From positions 1-38,513 of the forward strand of contig JAJRZB010000104.1 in the NCBI GenBank assembly GCA_024275455.1: a stretch of DNA of 38,513 bases, written 5' to 3'. Source of the stretch: Bacteroidota bacterium (lineage in GTDB: Bacteria; Bacteroidota; Ignavibacteria; Ignavibacteriales; Melioribacteraceae). The notes below the pieces were generated by a model. The model searched no databases. It saw only the letters and a list, made by a program, of their open reading frames with translations, and was not told the origin of the DNA. How positions within the stretch are numbered: the first letter of the stretch is position 1; each line of letters begins with the position of its first letter. Made by a program: the position numbers and the translations under genes. Shown piece by piece: positions 13,542 to 24,682 of the stretch.

Positions 13542-15982
13542 AGGGATCTCAAAATTGTTTCTAATTGCTCTTCATTTTCAACTATAACTTCTCTAGCTTT
13601 ACTGCCTTCCGACGGACCTACAACTCCTGCTTCTTCAAGCTGGTCTACAATTCTAGCAGCACGCGAATAACCTAACTTTAATCTTCTATGCAACAAGGAA
13701 ACCGATCCTTGCTGATGCCTGACGATAACTCTTGCAGCTTCTTCAAACATCGGGTCCAAATCGGTTAAGAAGTTTCAGCCTTCGGAACTTTTCTTTTCCA
13801 ACATAGAGGGTAAAAAATATCTCCTTGAGTAACCTTTTTGTACATAAATAAAATTGGTTATTTTTTCCACTTCATCTGTAGAGATAAACGCATTCTGCAT
13901 TCTTATCGGTTTAGGAACACCTCCGGGTAGAAACAACATATCACCACGACCTAATAATTGTTCCGCTCCGTTCATATCCAAAATAGTACGGGAATCAATT
14001 TTAGTTGCAACCTGATAAGCAATTCTTGCCGGGAAATTAGCTTTAATAACACCGGTAATTACGTTAACCGAAGGTCTCTGTGTAGCAACAACCAAATGAA
14101 TACCCACAGCTCTGGCAAGTTGAGCAAGTCTTGCAATGGGTGCTTCAACCTCTTTACCGGATGTCATCATTAAATCTGCCAACTCATCAATAATTACAAC
14201 TATGTACGGTAATTTATAGTGCTTCATTTTATCGGTATTTTGAGGTCTCTGCTTTGGATTGGCAATTTTTTTATTGTAATCAACAATGTGTCTTACACCT
14301 AATTGAGCCAGTTTATCATACCTTTTTTCCATTTCGTGCTCAACAGCTTTTAGAACAAGTAAAGCATTTGCCGGATTTGTGATAATTTCTTCATCCAAAT
14401 CGGGTGAAATGGCAAGATAATGCTTATTTAATTTTCCGTAAAAAGATAACTCAATTTTTTTCGGATCAATAATTACAAATTTTATTTCCGAAGGATGTTT
14501 TGCATAAATCAAACTTGTAATCAGCATATTAATACCAACACTCTTACCAGACCCGGTTGAACCGGCAACAAGGAGATGAGGCATAATAGCAAGATCTGTT
14601 ATATAAACTTCGCCAACTATTGTTTTTCCGAGAGCTATCGGCAGCTCGGCTTTTGATTTACTTAAATGAGTTAAAACCGAACGAGCACTAACTAGTTGCG
14701 ATTTTTCATTTGGTATTTCAACCCCTATTGCACTTTTACCGGGTATTGGAGCAATAATTCTTATTCCCCTAGCAGCAAGTGCTAATGCAATATCATGTTC
14801 CAGACTAACAATTCTACTAATTTTAACTCCTGGAGCAGGGACAATTTCATAAAGGGTTACTACAGGGCCTGGAGTTACCGAAATATCTTCAATGTCAATA
14901 TCAAAAAGTTTTAACTTCTCTTTAAGCAGTTCGGCATTTTGTTTTAACTCAATTTCGGAAATATCGATTGATTCATCTTCGGAATATTCCAACATTTCTA
15001 AAGTCGGGGGTGTGAACTTAATTTTCTCTTCCCATTGTTCAGGTAATTCGGCTTCTAATTCTTTATCAACAACCGGAATTATTTCTTCGCTTGAAGATGT
15101 TTTAGATTGAGTGAGAATAACTTCCGGTTCTACTTGAGGTTTACTTAGTTTAATTTCTTCATCTGATCGAATAATTCTTATTTTTGTTTCTTCCTCAATT
15201 AATTCTTCAACTTCTTTTTCTTTTTTTTCACTGCTCTTTTTCTTTTTTGGAATTTTAAGCTTCTTTATTTTCTCTAAATTTTTACTAAGCTTTTCTTGTT
15301 TTTCAAGATTTACTTTTATACTATCATCAGATTTATCGGCAAACAGTTTGCTAAAATAATTTCTCAGAGCTTTAAAGCGAAAATTAAAAGCAATAAATAA
15401 CGCAATAAACATTCCAGTACTTAAAACAATTATGCTACCAAGAACTCCGAAAAGTCTCCCTATTGCTGCTCCGAAAAAATCTCCAATGTTTCCCGCTATT
15501 TCATATTGATTTTCAAACAAGCCCGGATTAGGCATTAAACGTAAAACTCCAAACAGAGTGGCAAGAAGCACACCGGATATTAAAAAAAAGTTTGAAATAT
15601 TAAGTGCAAGTTTTGTATCAGTATTTTTTAGAATTGTGTAACCCCAAACAAAAAATATAACGGGTATAACAATTGAGAAATAACCAATAGTGGAATTAAT
15701 TAAAAAATGCGAAAGGTAGGAGCCGAAAATTCCTAACCAATTGTGTGTATTTTCCGCTCTATTTAAAAAGTCAGGATTAGTTGAAAAAACCTTGAAAAAA
15801 TCCGAAAAACTATAATTAAGATTTGCTTGATCGTACCTTGAATATGAAAAAATACTAAGTAGCATTAAAACTGCAGAAATTACTAAAAATACACCTATTA
15901 GTTTTCTCTTTTTTTCTTGAGAAACAATAAAGTAAGTCTGCTCAATTTGCTTTTTCTTTGTATTTCTTTTTTGTTTTGCCAT
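13538..15982 (-). CDS. ftsK: DNA translocase FtsK/SpoIIIE, interrupted by one in-frame TGA at 13775-13777
   Basis: TM region, Walker A HLLVAGSTGSGKSVGIN, Walker B YIVVIIDELADLMM; same frame after TGA reads NFLTDLDPMFEEAARVIVRHQQGSVSLLHRRLKLGYSRAARIVDQLE, the FtsK gamma winged helix. Confidence 0.93.
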
Positions 15983-16717
15983 TTACTTTTTTAACACTAC
16001 CACACCTTTATCATAAACAGGAATAACATCAATTATATTTTCCTTTGAGGCAAAGGTAATATCATCTTTAAAACCCTTTTCAATTAATTTTTTTCCATGA
16101 TCAGATTCTTTCATAGTTTTTTTAATTTTCTTTCTATTTTTCTTAAACAAGATAGCACACATTTTGCTGCCGTCATTTAACTCAAGATTATCATTTTGTT
16201 CTTCAATTTCAGAAATTATTTTTCCTGCACAAAGAGAATCTTCAAACGAAAACCTTCCGTTATTTCCGGCACATAGAATTTCAACATCTTTTCCAACTTT
16301 ATTAATATATTCTGCAATTCTACCTGCATTTAGAAATGAAGCTATAAGCAATTCTTTGGAAAATTTTGCTTTTACTATTGCCCCGGAGCCATTTGTTGTA
16401 AAAAGTACAATCGATTTGCCCTCAACAATTTCTTTAGTGTATTCAAGCGGAGAGTTACCAAGTGCAAACCCATCAATTTTTACAGAATTCCTTTCGCCTC
16501 CAAGAAGTGTATGCCCCCCAAATGAATTACCTGACACTTTCATTGCAAATTCTATTGAATTTACAGGGATAATTTCTTTTGCCCCATTATTAAGTGCAGT
16601 TACAATAGTTGTAGTTGCTCTTAAAATATCAATTACAATTGTTCGTTTGTTTGTAAAAAATAACTCTTCAGCATTAGAAGGAGAAAGCAGAGTATTTATT
16701 TTCATATTATTTACCAA
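15983..16717 (-). CDS. comB: 2-phosphosulfolactate phosphatase (ComB family)
   Basis: 244 aa; IDILRATTTIVTAL, LLGGERN, GFALGNSPLEYT, LFTTNGSGAI, ILCAGNNGRFSFEDSLCAG. Confidence 0.85.
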   Translation of the reverse strand: MVNNMKINTLLSPSNAEELFFTNKRTIVIDILRATTTIVTALNNGAKEIIPVNSIEFAMKVSGNSFGGHTLLGGERNSVKIDGFALGNSPLEYTKEIVEGKSIVLFTTNGSGAIVKAKFSKELLIASFLNAGRIAEYINKVGKDVEILCAGNNGRFSFEDSLCAGKIISEIEEQNDNLELNDGSKMCAILFKKNRKKIKKTMKESDHGKKLIEKGFKDDITFASKENIIDVIPVYDKGVVVLKK

Positions 16718-17789
16718 TAAATGGAAGTTTAGTTATTTTGGCTAATACCCCTTTACCCCTAATAACAACTTCAACAGTCTCGTCTAAATTTGCAAATTCA
16801 CTTTTTATATACCCTAATGCAATTGGTTTTTCTACAATAGGACTAACTGTACCGCTTGTAATCTTTCCTATGGCAACGCCGTTTTTTTTAATTTCATAAC
16901 CTTTTCTAGGGAATGCCCTATCCTGAAAAACCAAAGGAACTAGTTTTCGCTGAACACCCTCTTCTTTCAATTTTAATAATGCTTCACGACCAATAAAATC
17001 ACCTTTTTTAAGTTTTGTTATCCAACCCAAACCAGCTTCTAAAGTTTTTGTGGTTTCATCTATATCGTTCCCGTATAAACAATAACCCATTTCTAATCTT
17101 AGCGAATCTCTACACCCTAATCCTGCCGGAGAAATATTGAACTCTTTGCCGGCTTCAAAAAGTGCTTCCCATACTTTTTCTGCAACTTCAACAGAGCCTT
17201 TAAAATACAATTCAAATCCAAGTTCGCCGGTATAACCTGTTCGCGAAATAATAATTTCATTATCAAAAAGTACTTTCTTTGTAAAAGTATAAAATTCTAA
17301 ATCAATAATTTCACCAAATAGTTTTTAAATTACTTTTAATGAATTTGGTCCCTGAACTGCCAATAAAGAGTAATCGTCAGATTCATCAATAATATCAACA
17401 TCAAAAGTGTTATTATCTTTCATCCATTCATAATCTTTTTCTTTGTTAGCCCCGTTAACTACCAGCATATATTCGTTTTCATCAATTTGATAAACTAACA
17501 AATCATCAACAATACCCCCATCTTCGTAACACATAGCAGAATATTGAACTTTTCCAACTTCCAACTTTGCGGCATTATTTACAGTAATATACTGAACATA
17601 ATCTAGAGCTTTTTCACCCTTAATAATAATTTCACCCATGTGTGAAACATCAAAAACACCAACAGATTCTCGAACAGCCTTATGTTCTGCAATTATAGAG
17701 TTGTATTGAACCGGCATCTCATACCCGGCAAAGTCAACTAACTTTGCTCCGTACTTTTTATGAATTTCATTAAATTTTGTCTTCTTCAT
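16707..17789 (-). CDS. gcvT: Aminomethyltransferase (glycine cleavage T protein), interrupted by one in-frame TAA at 17325-17327
   Basis: ORF 17325..17789 (KLVDFAGYEMPVQYNSIIAEHKAVRESVGVFDVSHMGEI) continues in the same frame after TAA as KLFGEIIDLEFYTFTKKVLFDNEIIISRTGYTGELGFELYFKGSVEVAEK...; total 360 codons, normal GcvT length. Confidence 0.92.
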
Positions 17790-17793
17790 ATTT

Positions 17794-18438
17794 TTATTCT
17801 TCTAAAGTTTTCCAATCACTTAGGAATTTTTCCAATCCGCTTTTTGTTAAAGGATGATTAAATAATTTTTTTATTACTCCAAAAGGAATGGTGGCAACAT
17901 CAGCACCAATTTCGGCAGCTTCTACTAAGTGAAGCGGGTGACGAATACTTGCAACCAATACTTGAGTTTCGAAACCATAATTTCTATAAATAGTTACAAT
18001 TTGATCTATTAACTGCATTCCGGAATGACTAATGTCATCAAGTCTGCCAACAAACGGACTAATATACGTTGCCCCGGCTTTTGCTGCAAGAATTGCTTGA
18101 GATGCAGAAAAACAAAGTGTAACATTGGTTTTAATTCCCTCTGAAGAAAGTGCTTTAACTGCTTTGATCCCTTCTTGAATTAAAGGAATTTTTATAACAA
18201 TATTTTTATGAATAGCAGCTAACTCTTTTGCTTCTTTCATTATTCCTTTAAAATCCGTTGAAACAACTTCAGCACTTATGGGTCCGTCAACAATTTCTAA
18301 TATTTCATTTAATAATTCTCTAAAATTTTTACCTTCTTTTGCAACTAACGAGGGATTTGTTGTTACTCCATCCAAAAGTCCCATGGATGCAGCTTCTCTA
18401 ATTTCATCAATGTTTGCAGTATCAATAAAAAATTTCAT
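17794..18438 (-). CDS. Fructose-6-phosphate aldolase/transaldolase-like protein
   Basis: 214 aa; [36 protein letters not shown], short-type transaldolase family. Confidence 0.93.
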   Translation of the reverse strand: MKFFIDTANIDEIREAASMGLLDGVTTNPSLVAKEGKNFRELLNEILEIVDGPISAEVVSTDFKGIMKEAKELAAIHKNIVIKIPLIQEGIKAVKALSSEGIKTNVTLCFSASQAILAAKAGATYISPFVGRLDDISHSGMQLIDQIVTIYRNYGFETQVLVASIRHPLHLVEAAEIGADVATIPFGVIKKLFNHPLTKSGLEKFLSDWKTLEE

Positions 18439-18462
18439 TTAAGTACCCTTTTTTATTTTCGT

Positions 18463-20012
18463 CTAATTTAATTTTTCCCCGGTTTTGGCAACTCTTACTT
18501 CAAACTCTTGAGGATTTATTTGGTCGTTGTCTTCTAATTTAATACGTAATAAATATTTAAATTGTAATTTATTTAAAGTAGAGAATAAACCAATTTTCAA
18601 ATCGTTGCTCAATGATGGATGAACACTTAGAATTAAATTTCTGTGTTTTCCTTCAGATTTATAACGTTTAAACCATTCGTCAATATCGTGTATTACGCTC
18701 GATCTTTTTGTCATTAGTCCGGTACCATTGCAATAAGGACAAACTTCATTAATCGATTGAACAATATTTTGTCTAACTCTTTGGCGTGTAATCTGAACTA
18801 TTCCAAAATCTGTCATTGGAAGAAGTGCAATTTTAGCTCTGTCTTTTCTAAATTCTTTACGCAGCTCGTCATAAATTTTCTTTCTGTTTTTTTCATCTTC
18901 CAAATCGATAAAATCTATTACAATCAAACCGCCAATATCTCGTAACCGTAATTGTCTTACAATTTCTCTCGCTGCTTCAAGATCAGTTTTTAGAGAATTT
19001 AACTCTTGTTCTTTTTTGGCAGCATACCTTCCACTGTTAACATCTATCACAGTCATTGCTTCTGTATGATCTATAACAATATGTCCACCGTTAGGGATTG
19101 AAACTTTTCTGCCCATTAATGTTTTTATCTGTTCTTCAATTTTGAACGCATCAAAAATGGGTATGCGGGACTTATAATACTCAATTTTATCTAAAAGCTG
19201 TGGTTGAATTAGTTGAACATAATCACGAATCTCTTTATATAAACTTTTAGAATCAATAAAAACTCTGGAAACATTAGGGGTAAATAAATCCCTTATTACA
19301 CTAGTTGTAGTAGTTAAGTCTTTATGTAAAAGAGCGGGAGGTTCTGAGCTTTTACTACCTGATTGAATTTTATCCCATGTATTAACAAGATATTTTAAAT
19401 CACTTTCTAACGAAAATTCATCTTGCTCTTTTGCAGCAGTTCTTATTATAAGTCCGCAATTTTCCGGAATAATACCTCTTGCCAGAGTCTTTAATCGTTT
19501 CCTTTCTCTATAATCCGAAATCTTTTTCGATATTCCGATTTTATTATCAAAAGGCAACAAAACACAAAATCTGCCAGGTATTGAAATGGCAGAAGAAATT
19601 CTAACTCCTTTATTTGCAACCGGTTCCTTACTTATTTGGACAATAATATCTTGCCCTTTGTGGAGTTTAGGAATAGTGATATTTCTTCTTTCAGCTCGTT
19701 CCTTAGATTGGTTTTCTTCGTCATCAGAATCTTCCAAACCAATTTCAGATTCTTCTTCATTAAGAACAGCTTGGAATTCCTTAAAAGAATCTCCAATATC
19801 TGAAAATGTAGAAAAGCATCGTGCTTAAGCCCAATATCAACAAAAGCAGCTCTAATTCCCGGTAAGACTCTTGCAACACGTCCTAAGTAGATGTTACCGA
19901 CCATTCTTCTTTTTTCGGGATTATCCACGAAAAAATCAATAAGGGTACCTTCTTCGGTAATAGCAACACGGTTTTGTGTTGCCGACGAATTAATAATTAT
20001 TTCTTTTTGCAT
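18463..20012 (-). CDS. rng: Ribonuclease E/G family, with apparent -1 nt frameshift near 19803-19806
   Basis: ORF 19632..20012 gives the N terminus (MQKEIIINSSATQNRVAITEEG...RAAFVDIGLKHDAFLHF); ORF 18463..19737 gives the catalytic region (VIDHTEAMTVIDVNSGRY, CPYCNGTG). One added T restores HFSDIGDSFKEFQ.... Confidence 0.9.
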
Positions 20013-20144
20013 AAAAATCTCTTATTTCATTACGAGGTTTGCAAAAGGAAAGGAGATTTTTTGAGTTGAACTCAGATTGAGACAATTAATATTTTATTTA
20101 AAAATTTTGTTTTTAACCCTTGATTTTTTTCAAAAGGCAATTAA

Positions 20145-21209
20145 TTATCTTAAAATTTTTTCTTCCTCTTTTGCTAACCAAAAAAGAACTTTGTTGTTAA
20201 ATTTCTTTGAAATCTCTTTTAAATTTTCTTCCGAATAATAATTTTGTTCTAAATTATTTATGTGTTCGGAAACTATTTTTTTTATTTCTTCAAACGAATT
20301 AACTGAATATAGTTTTTCAATTAATTCCCAAATTCCATTTGAGTATTTAAAATACCAAATTATATTTTTTTTTGCTCTATCAAGATTTTTTATTAAACCT
20401 TGTTCTCTCTCCAAAAGTTTAATATGATGAAGAGCTGTTTTGCCGATTTCACTTAATGTAGGAGTATATTTTTCTCCTTTTTGCAAAGATAAAATCTGAT
20501 TAAATATAAACGGATTACCAAGAGCACCTCTTGCAAGTAATACTCCGTCACAATTTGTGTCGTTCATCATATTTACAGCATCTTCAGCAGAAAAGATTGA
20601 CCCGTTCCCTATTACCGGGATACTAACATTTTCTTTGACTTTTTTAATCCACTCCCAATTCGCATCCACATCATATTTTTCTTTTCGAGTTCTGGCATGT
20701 ATAGTAATTAGCGATGCTCCATTTTCTTCAATTATTTTTGCATTTTCAATAACATTTACTTTATCTTTTGCTCCCAGCCTAATCTTTATAGAAATTGGAA
20801 TTCCTTCGGAATTATCAACCATCTTTTTAACTAATCTGCCAATATTATCAGGCTCAAAAAGTAAATAAGCACCCATTTTATTACTGAAAACTTTTTCTAC
20901 CGGACATCCGCAATTCAAATCAATAACATTAGGTCTAAACTTTACTAATTCTCTCGTTGCTGCACCGAGAATATCCGGATCATTACCAAGAAGTTGAACA
21001 CCAATCGGTTTTTCATCTCTACTAAAAGAAAGCATTATGAGTGTATTAAAATTATTTTTAATAATTCCCTCAGCGCTAACCATTTGAGTATAAGTAAGCC
21101 CGGCCCCATTTTCTTTAGCTATTCTTCTAAAAGCATAATCTGTAATTTCAGCCATTGGGGCTAAAAACAAATTATTATCTACTTTTAATTTTTCTAAAGA
21201 CAAATTCAC
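20145..21209 (-). CDS. tRNA-dihydrouridine synthase
   Basis: 354 aa; LAPMAEITDYAFRRIAKENGA, DLNCGCPVEKV, IPVIGNGSIFSAEDA. Confidence 0.93.
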   Translation of the reverse strand: MNLSLEKLKVDNNLFLAPMAEITDYAFRRIAKENGAGLTYTQMVSAEGIIKNNFNTLIMLSFSRDEKPIGVQLLGNDPDILGAATRELVKFRPNVIDLNCGCPVEKVFSNKMGAYLLFEPDNIGRLVKKMVDNSEGIPISIKIRLGAKDKVNVIENAKIIEENGASLITIHARTRKEKYDVDANWEWIKKVKENVSIPVIGNGSIFSAEDAVNMMNDTNCDGVLLARGALGNPFIFNQILSLQKGEKYTPTLSEIGKTALHHIKLLEREQGLIKNLDRAKKNIIWYFKYSNGIWELIEKLYSVNSFEEIKKIVSEHINNLEQNYYSEENLKEISKKFNNKVLFWLAKEEEKILR

Positions 21210-21249
21210 TTACTTTTATTAGTGATATCAAAAATCAATACATTTATAC

Positions 21250-21281
21250 AAAAAATGCTGAAAGTTTTTCAGCATTTTTTT
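21250..21281 (-). terminator. Intrinsic terminator between pnp and dus
   Basis: AAAAAATGCTGAAAGTTTTTCAGCATTTTTTTT: hairpin flanked by A-tract and T-tract, potentially bidirectional. Confidence 0.75.
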
Positions 21282-21296
21282 TAAAGCTTTCAAAAA

Positions 21297-23404
21297 TTAC
21301 TCGGATTTTTCACCTTGCTCATCTTTCTCTTCTTTTAGTAAAACCTTTCTTGATAAACTATATTTACCGTTTTCTACTTTTGTCAGTTTTACCTTAATAA
21401 TATCACCCTCTTTTAACACATCGGTAACTTTATTAACTCTATCCAAATTAATTTGCGAAATATGTAAAAGACCTTGCTGATTTGGCATAAATTCCACAAA
21501 AGCACCAAAATCCATAATTTTTACAACTCTGGCTTCGTAAACTTTTCCAATTTCAGGCTCTGCAGTTAATCCTATAATTCTTTCCTTTGTTTTTTGAACA
21601 TTTTCTTTTAATTGACCGGAAATAAATACTTTCCCGTCTTCTTCAATGCTTATATCAACACCAAACTCTTTTTGAATCCCTTGAATTACTTTTCCTCCGG
21701 GTCCAATAACCGCACCGATTTTTTCAGGATTGATCTGTGTAGTTAATTGTTTAGGAGCATAAGTAGAAAGTTCTTTCTTAGGTTCTGCCAATACACTATT
21801 CATAATTCCTAAAATTTCCATTCTACCGTCTTTAGCCTGACGTAAAGCATTTCCATAATTTCCAAAGAAAGGCCTTGAATTTTGATATCCATCTGAATTG
21901 CAGTAATACCATTTGATGACCCGGCAACTTTAAAATCCATATCACCAAGATGATCCTCATTGCCCGATATATCAGAAAGTATTGAGTATTTATCTCCTTC
22001 CGTTATAAGTCCCATAGCAATTCCGGCAATAGCACATTTGGTTGGAACACCGCCATCCATTAAAGCAATAGAACCGGCACAAACTGTTGCCATAGAATAA
22101 GAACCGTTTGATTCCATAATATCCGAATGAACTCTAATAGAATAAGGGAATACATCTTCATCAGGTATTACAAATTTTAGAGCACGTTCAGCTAAATTAC
22201 CATGACCAATTTCTCTACGACTTGTAAATCCAAATCGACCAACCTCTCCAACACTGTACGGTGGAAAATTATAATGCAGAATAAAACGTTTTTTATATTC
22301 TTCATCCAAACCATCAATAATTTGTTCGTCCGATTTAGTACCAAGTGTTAAAGTTGTTAAACTTTGAGTTTCACCTCTGGTAAATAAGGCTGAACCATGA
22401 GTTCTGGCTAACAAACCATGCTCAACAGTTATCGGTCTAATTTGAGTAGTAGTTCTTCCGTCAAGTCGTTTGCCGTTATCAAGAATTTGTTTACGCATTA
22501 AATCTTTTTCAAGATCGTGTAAAATTTCCTTAATAACTCCTTCTTGTTCTTCATATTTTTCAGCCAAAGCTTCCAGAACTGAAGTATTTAACTCACTATT
22601 CTTTGTAGCTCTCTCTTCTTTACTCAAAGAAGTATTTACTAATTCAGCATATTTATCATAAGCCAATTCATATACATCTTTTTTCAATTGTTCATCAATT
22701 TCTTTTACTTCTACGGTGATTTTTTCTTTCCCGCATTCATTCTGCAAATCTTTCTGAACTTGTACTATTTTTTTGATTTCTTCGTGAGCCACTTTTAAGG
22801 CCTCAAGTAAATCTTCTTCACTTATTTCTTCAGCTTCACCTTCAACCATAACAATTGAACTTTCTGTACCGGCCATAGTTAATTCTAGGTCGGATGAACT
22901 TATTTGGGTTTTTGTAGGATTAACAATAAACTTACCATCGTTTCTACCAACTCTAACTTCTCCAATTGGTTCTAAAAACGGTATATCGGAAATTGTTAGC
23001 GCAGCCGAAGCACCAACAGCAGCCAATACATCCGGATCATTTTCTCCATCATAAGAATAAACTTGAGCAATAATTTGAGTTTCATTTTTAAATGCTTTGG
23101 GAAATAAAGGTCTTATAGGTCTGTCTATTAACCTTGCAGAAAGTATTTCTTTTTCTGTTGGTTTCCCTTCCCTTTTGAAAAATCCACCGGGATATTTTCC
23201 GGCAGCAAACGCTTTTTCTCTATATTCAACTGAGAGCGGAAAAAAGTCAATACCTTCTCTTGCTTCCTTTGACATTGTAACTGCAACGAATACCATCGTT
23301 TCACCACTTGTAACCATAACTGCTGCATTGGATTGCCTTGCGTACCTTCCGTATTCTATCTTAACTATTTTGCCATCTATTTCTACTTCTTTCGTATAAA
23401 TCAT
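21297..23404 (-). CDS. pnp: Polyribonucleotide nucleotidyltransferase, with apparent -1 nt frameshift near 21850-21852
   Basis: RNase PH domains (ORF 21809..23404), KH plus S1 domains (ORF 21297..21821: IGAVIGPGGKVIQGIQKE, GKVYEARVVKIMDFGAFVEF). Adding one A in GGAAATGC restores EIMENALRQAKDGRMEILGIMN. Confidence 0.94.
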
Positions 23405-23415
23405 TAATTTTCCTC

Positions 23416-23685
23416 TTATTTTCTAATATTTAATTCTTTGATTATAGTTCTATATCTTTCAATATCTTTTCTTTTCATATAGTCCAATAATCTTCTTCTT
23501 TTACCGACCATTTGCATTAAACCTCTTCTTGAGGCATGGTCTTTTTTATGACTACTGAAATGATCTCTTAAATCATTAATTCTTTCGGTAAGAATAGCAA
23601 CTTGAACTTCAGCTTTTCCGCTGTCATTATCTCCGTTACCAAATTCCTTAATTAATTCTTGTTTTCTTTCTTTTGTTACAGACAT
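23416..23685 (-). CDS. rpsO: 30S ribosomal protein S15
   Basis: 89 aa; [53 protein letters not shown]; upstream AAGGAG. Confidence 0.97.
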   Translation of the reverse strand: MSVTKERKQELIKEFGNGDNDSGKAEVQVAILTERINDLRDHFSSHKKDHASRRGLMQMVGKRRRLLDYMKRKDIERYRTIIKELNIRK

Positions 23686-23735
23686 TTTTACTCCTTATAT
23701 TATATTATACGATTAAACCCCAGAATTAACCGGAG

Positions 23736-24682
23736 TTAATTATTAATTTCTTTTATTTTTTGCTTTGCGTTATCAACATCAAGTTGAATTTGTTTTTCCA
23801 ACTCTTCTTTTGAGTTAAACTTTTTCTCATCCCTCAACCTGGCAATAAACTCTACGGTAATATTTTCCCCGTAAATATCTTTGTCAAAATCAAAAATAAA
23901 AACTTCGGTAATCGGTTTTGTTGCATGATTAAAAGTTGGTCTAAGTCCTATATTTCCTACTCCAAAATAATATTTGTTATTAAAATTAACTCTAACAAAA
24001 TAAACTCCGTTTTGAGGAATAAGCTTGTTTTCATCTTCCGGTTCTATATTTGCGGTAGGAAACCCTAATGTTCTTCCTCTTTTAGCACCTTCTACAACCT
24101 TCCCAATCATTGAGTAATACCTTCCCAGCATTTGATTAGCTTTCTCCAGCTCACCGTTTAACAATGCATTCCTTATTTTTGTACTGCTAACCGTATTATT
24201 ATTAATGTCTTTGGCATTAACAATGGTCATACTAATTCCGCTTTCTTGAGTATACTCAACCAATTTATTTTTATCACCTTTTCTATTTTTTCCAAATTTA
24301 TGATCATACCCAATAATTAAATGTTCTGCTTTTACCTTTTTGAGTATTATTTCATCGATAAATTCTTTATATGTTTTTTTTGAAAACTCTTCTGTAAAAT
24401 TAACAATGTATAAATAGTCAATTCCAAGTTTTTTAAATATTTCTTTTTTTTCTTCTAAAGGTGTTAACAGTTTAATTTTATAATCTTTTGTAATTACTGT
24501 TCTTGGATGCGGATAAAATGTAATAACAACACTGCAAAATCCAAGTTCTTCAGATTTTTTTTTAACGCTTCAATTATTTCCCTATGTCCAAGATGTAAAC
24601 CATCAAAAGTACCAATTGTAACAACACTTTTCTCCGGGCTGGAAAACTTTTCATTAAAACTTATTATCTTCATATTATACAA
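23736..24682 (-). CDS. ribF: Bifunctional riboflavin kinase/FAD synthetase RibF, with apparent -1 nt frameshift in a 9-nt homopolymer at 24555-24563
   Basis: N terminus SVVTIGTFDGLHLGHREIIEALKK (ORF 24494..24682); C-terminal part GKVVEGAKRGRTLGFPTANIEPEDENKLIPQNGVYFVRV (ORF 23736..24263). Extending A9 to A10 gives continuous KKKSEELGFCSVVITFYPHPRTVITKD...FGKNRKGDKNKLVEYTQ. Confidence 0.92.

Noticed and set aside
16164-16745. 193-aa plus-strand ORF opposite comB/gcvT
   Set aside because: Lies antisense to conserved comB coding sequence; Ser/Phe/Ile-rich composition typical of antisense shadow ORFs; no recognisable domain.
20041-20080. Small palindrome TGAGTTGAACTCA upstream of rng as a terminator or operator
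   Set aside because: Stem only 5 bp with no minus-strand T-tract after it; too weak to claim.
23128-23328. 66-aa minus-strand ORF inside pnp; likewise 27493..27687 inside infB
   Set aside because: Alternate-frame ORFs fully contained in well-conserved pnp and infB coding frames.
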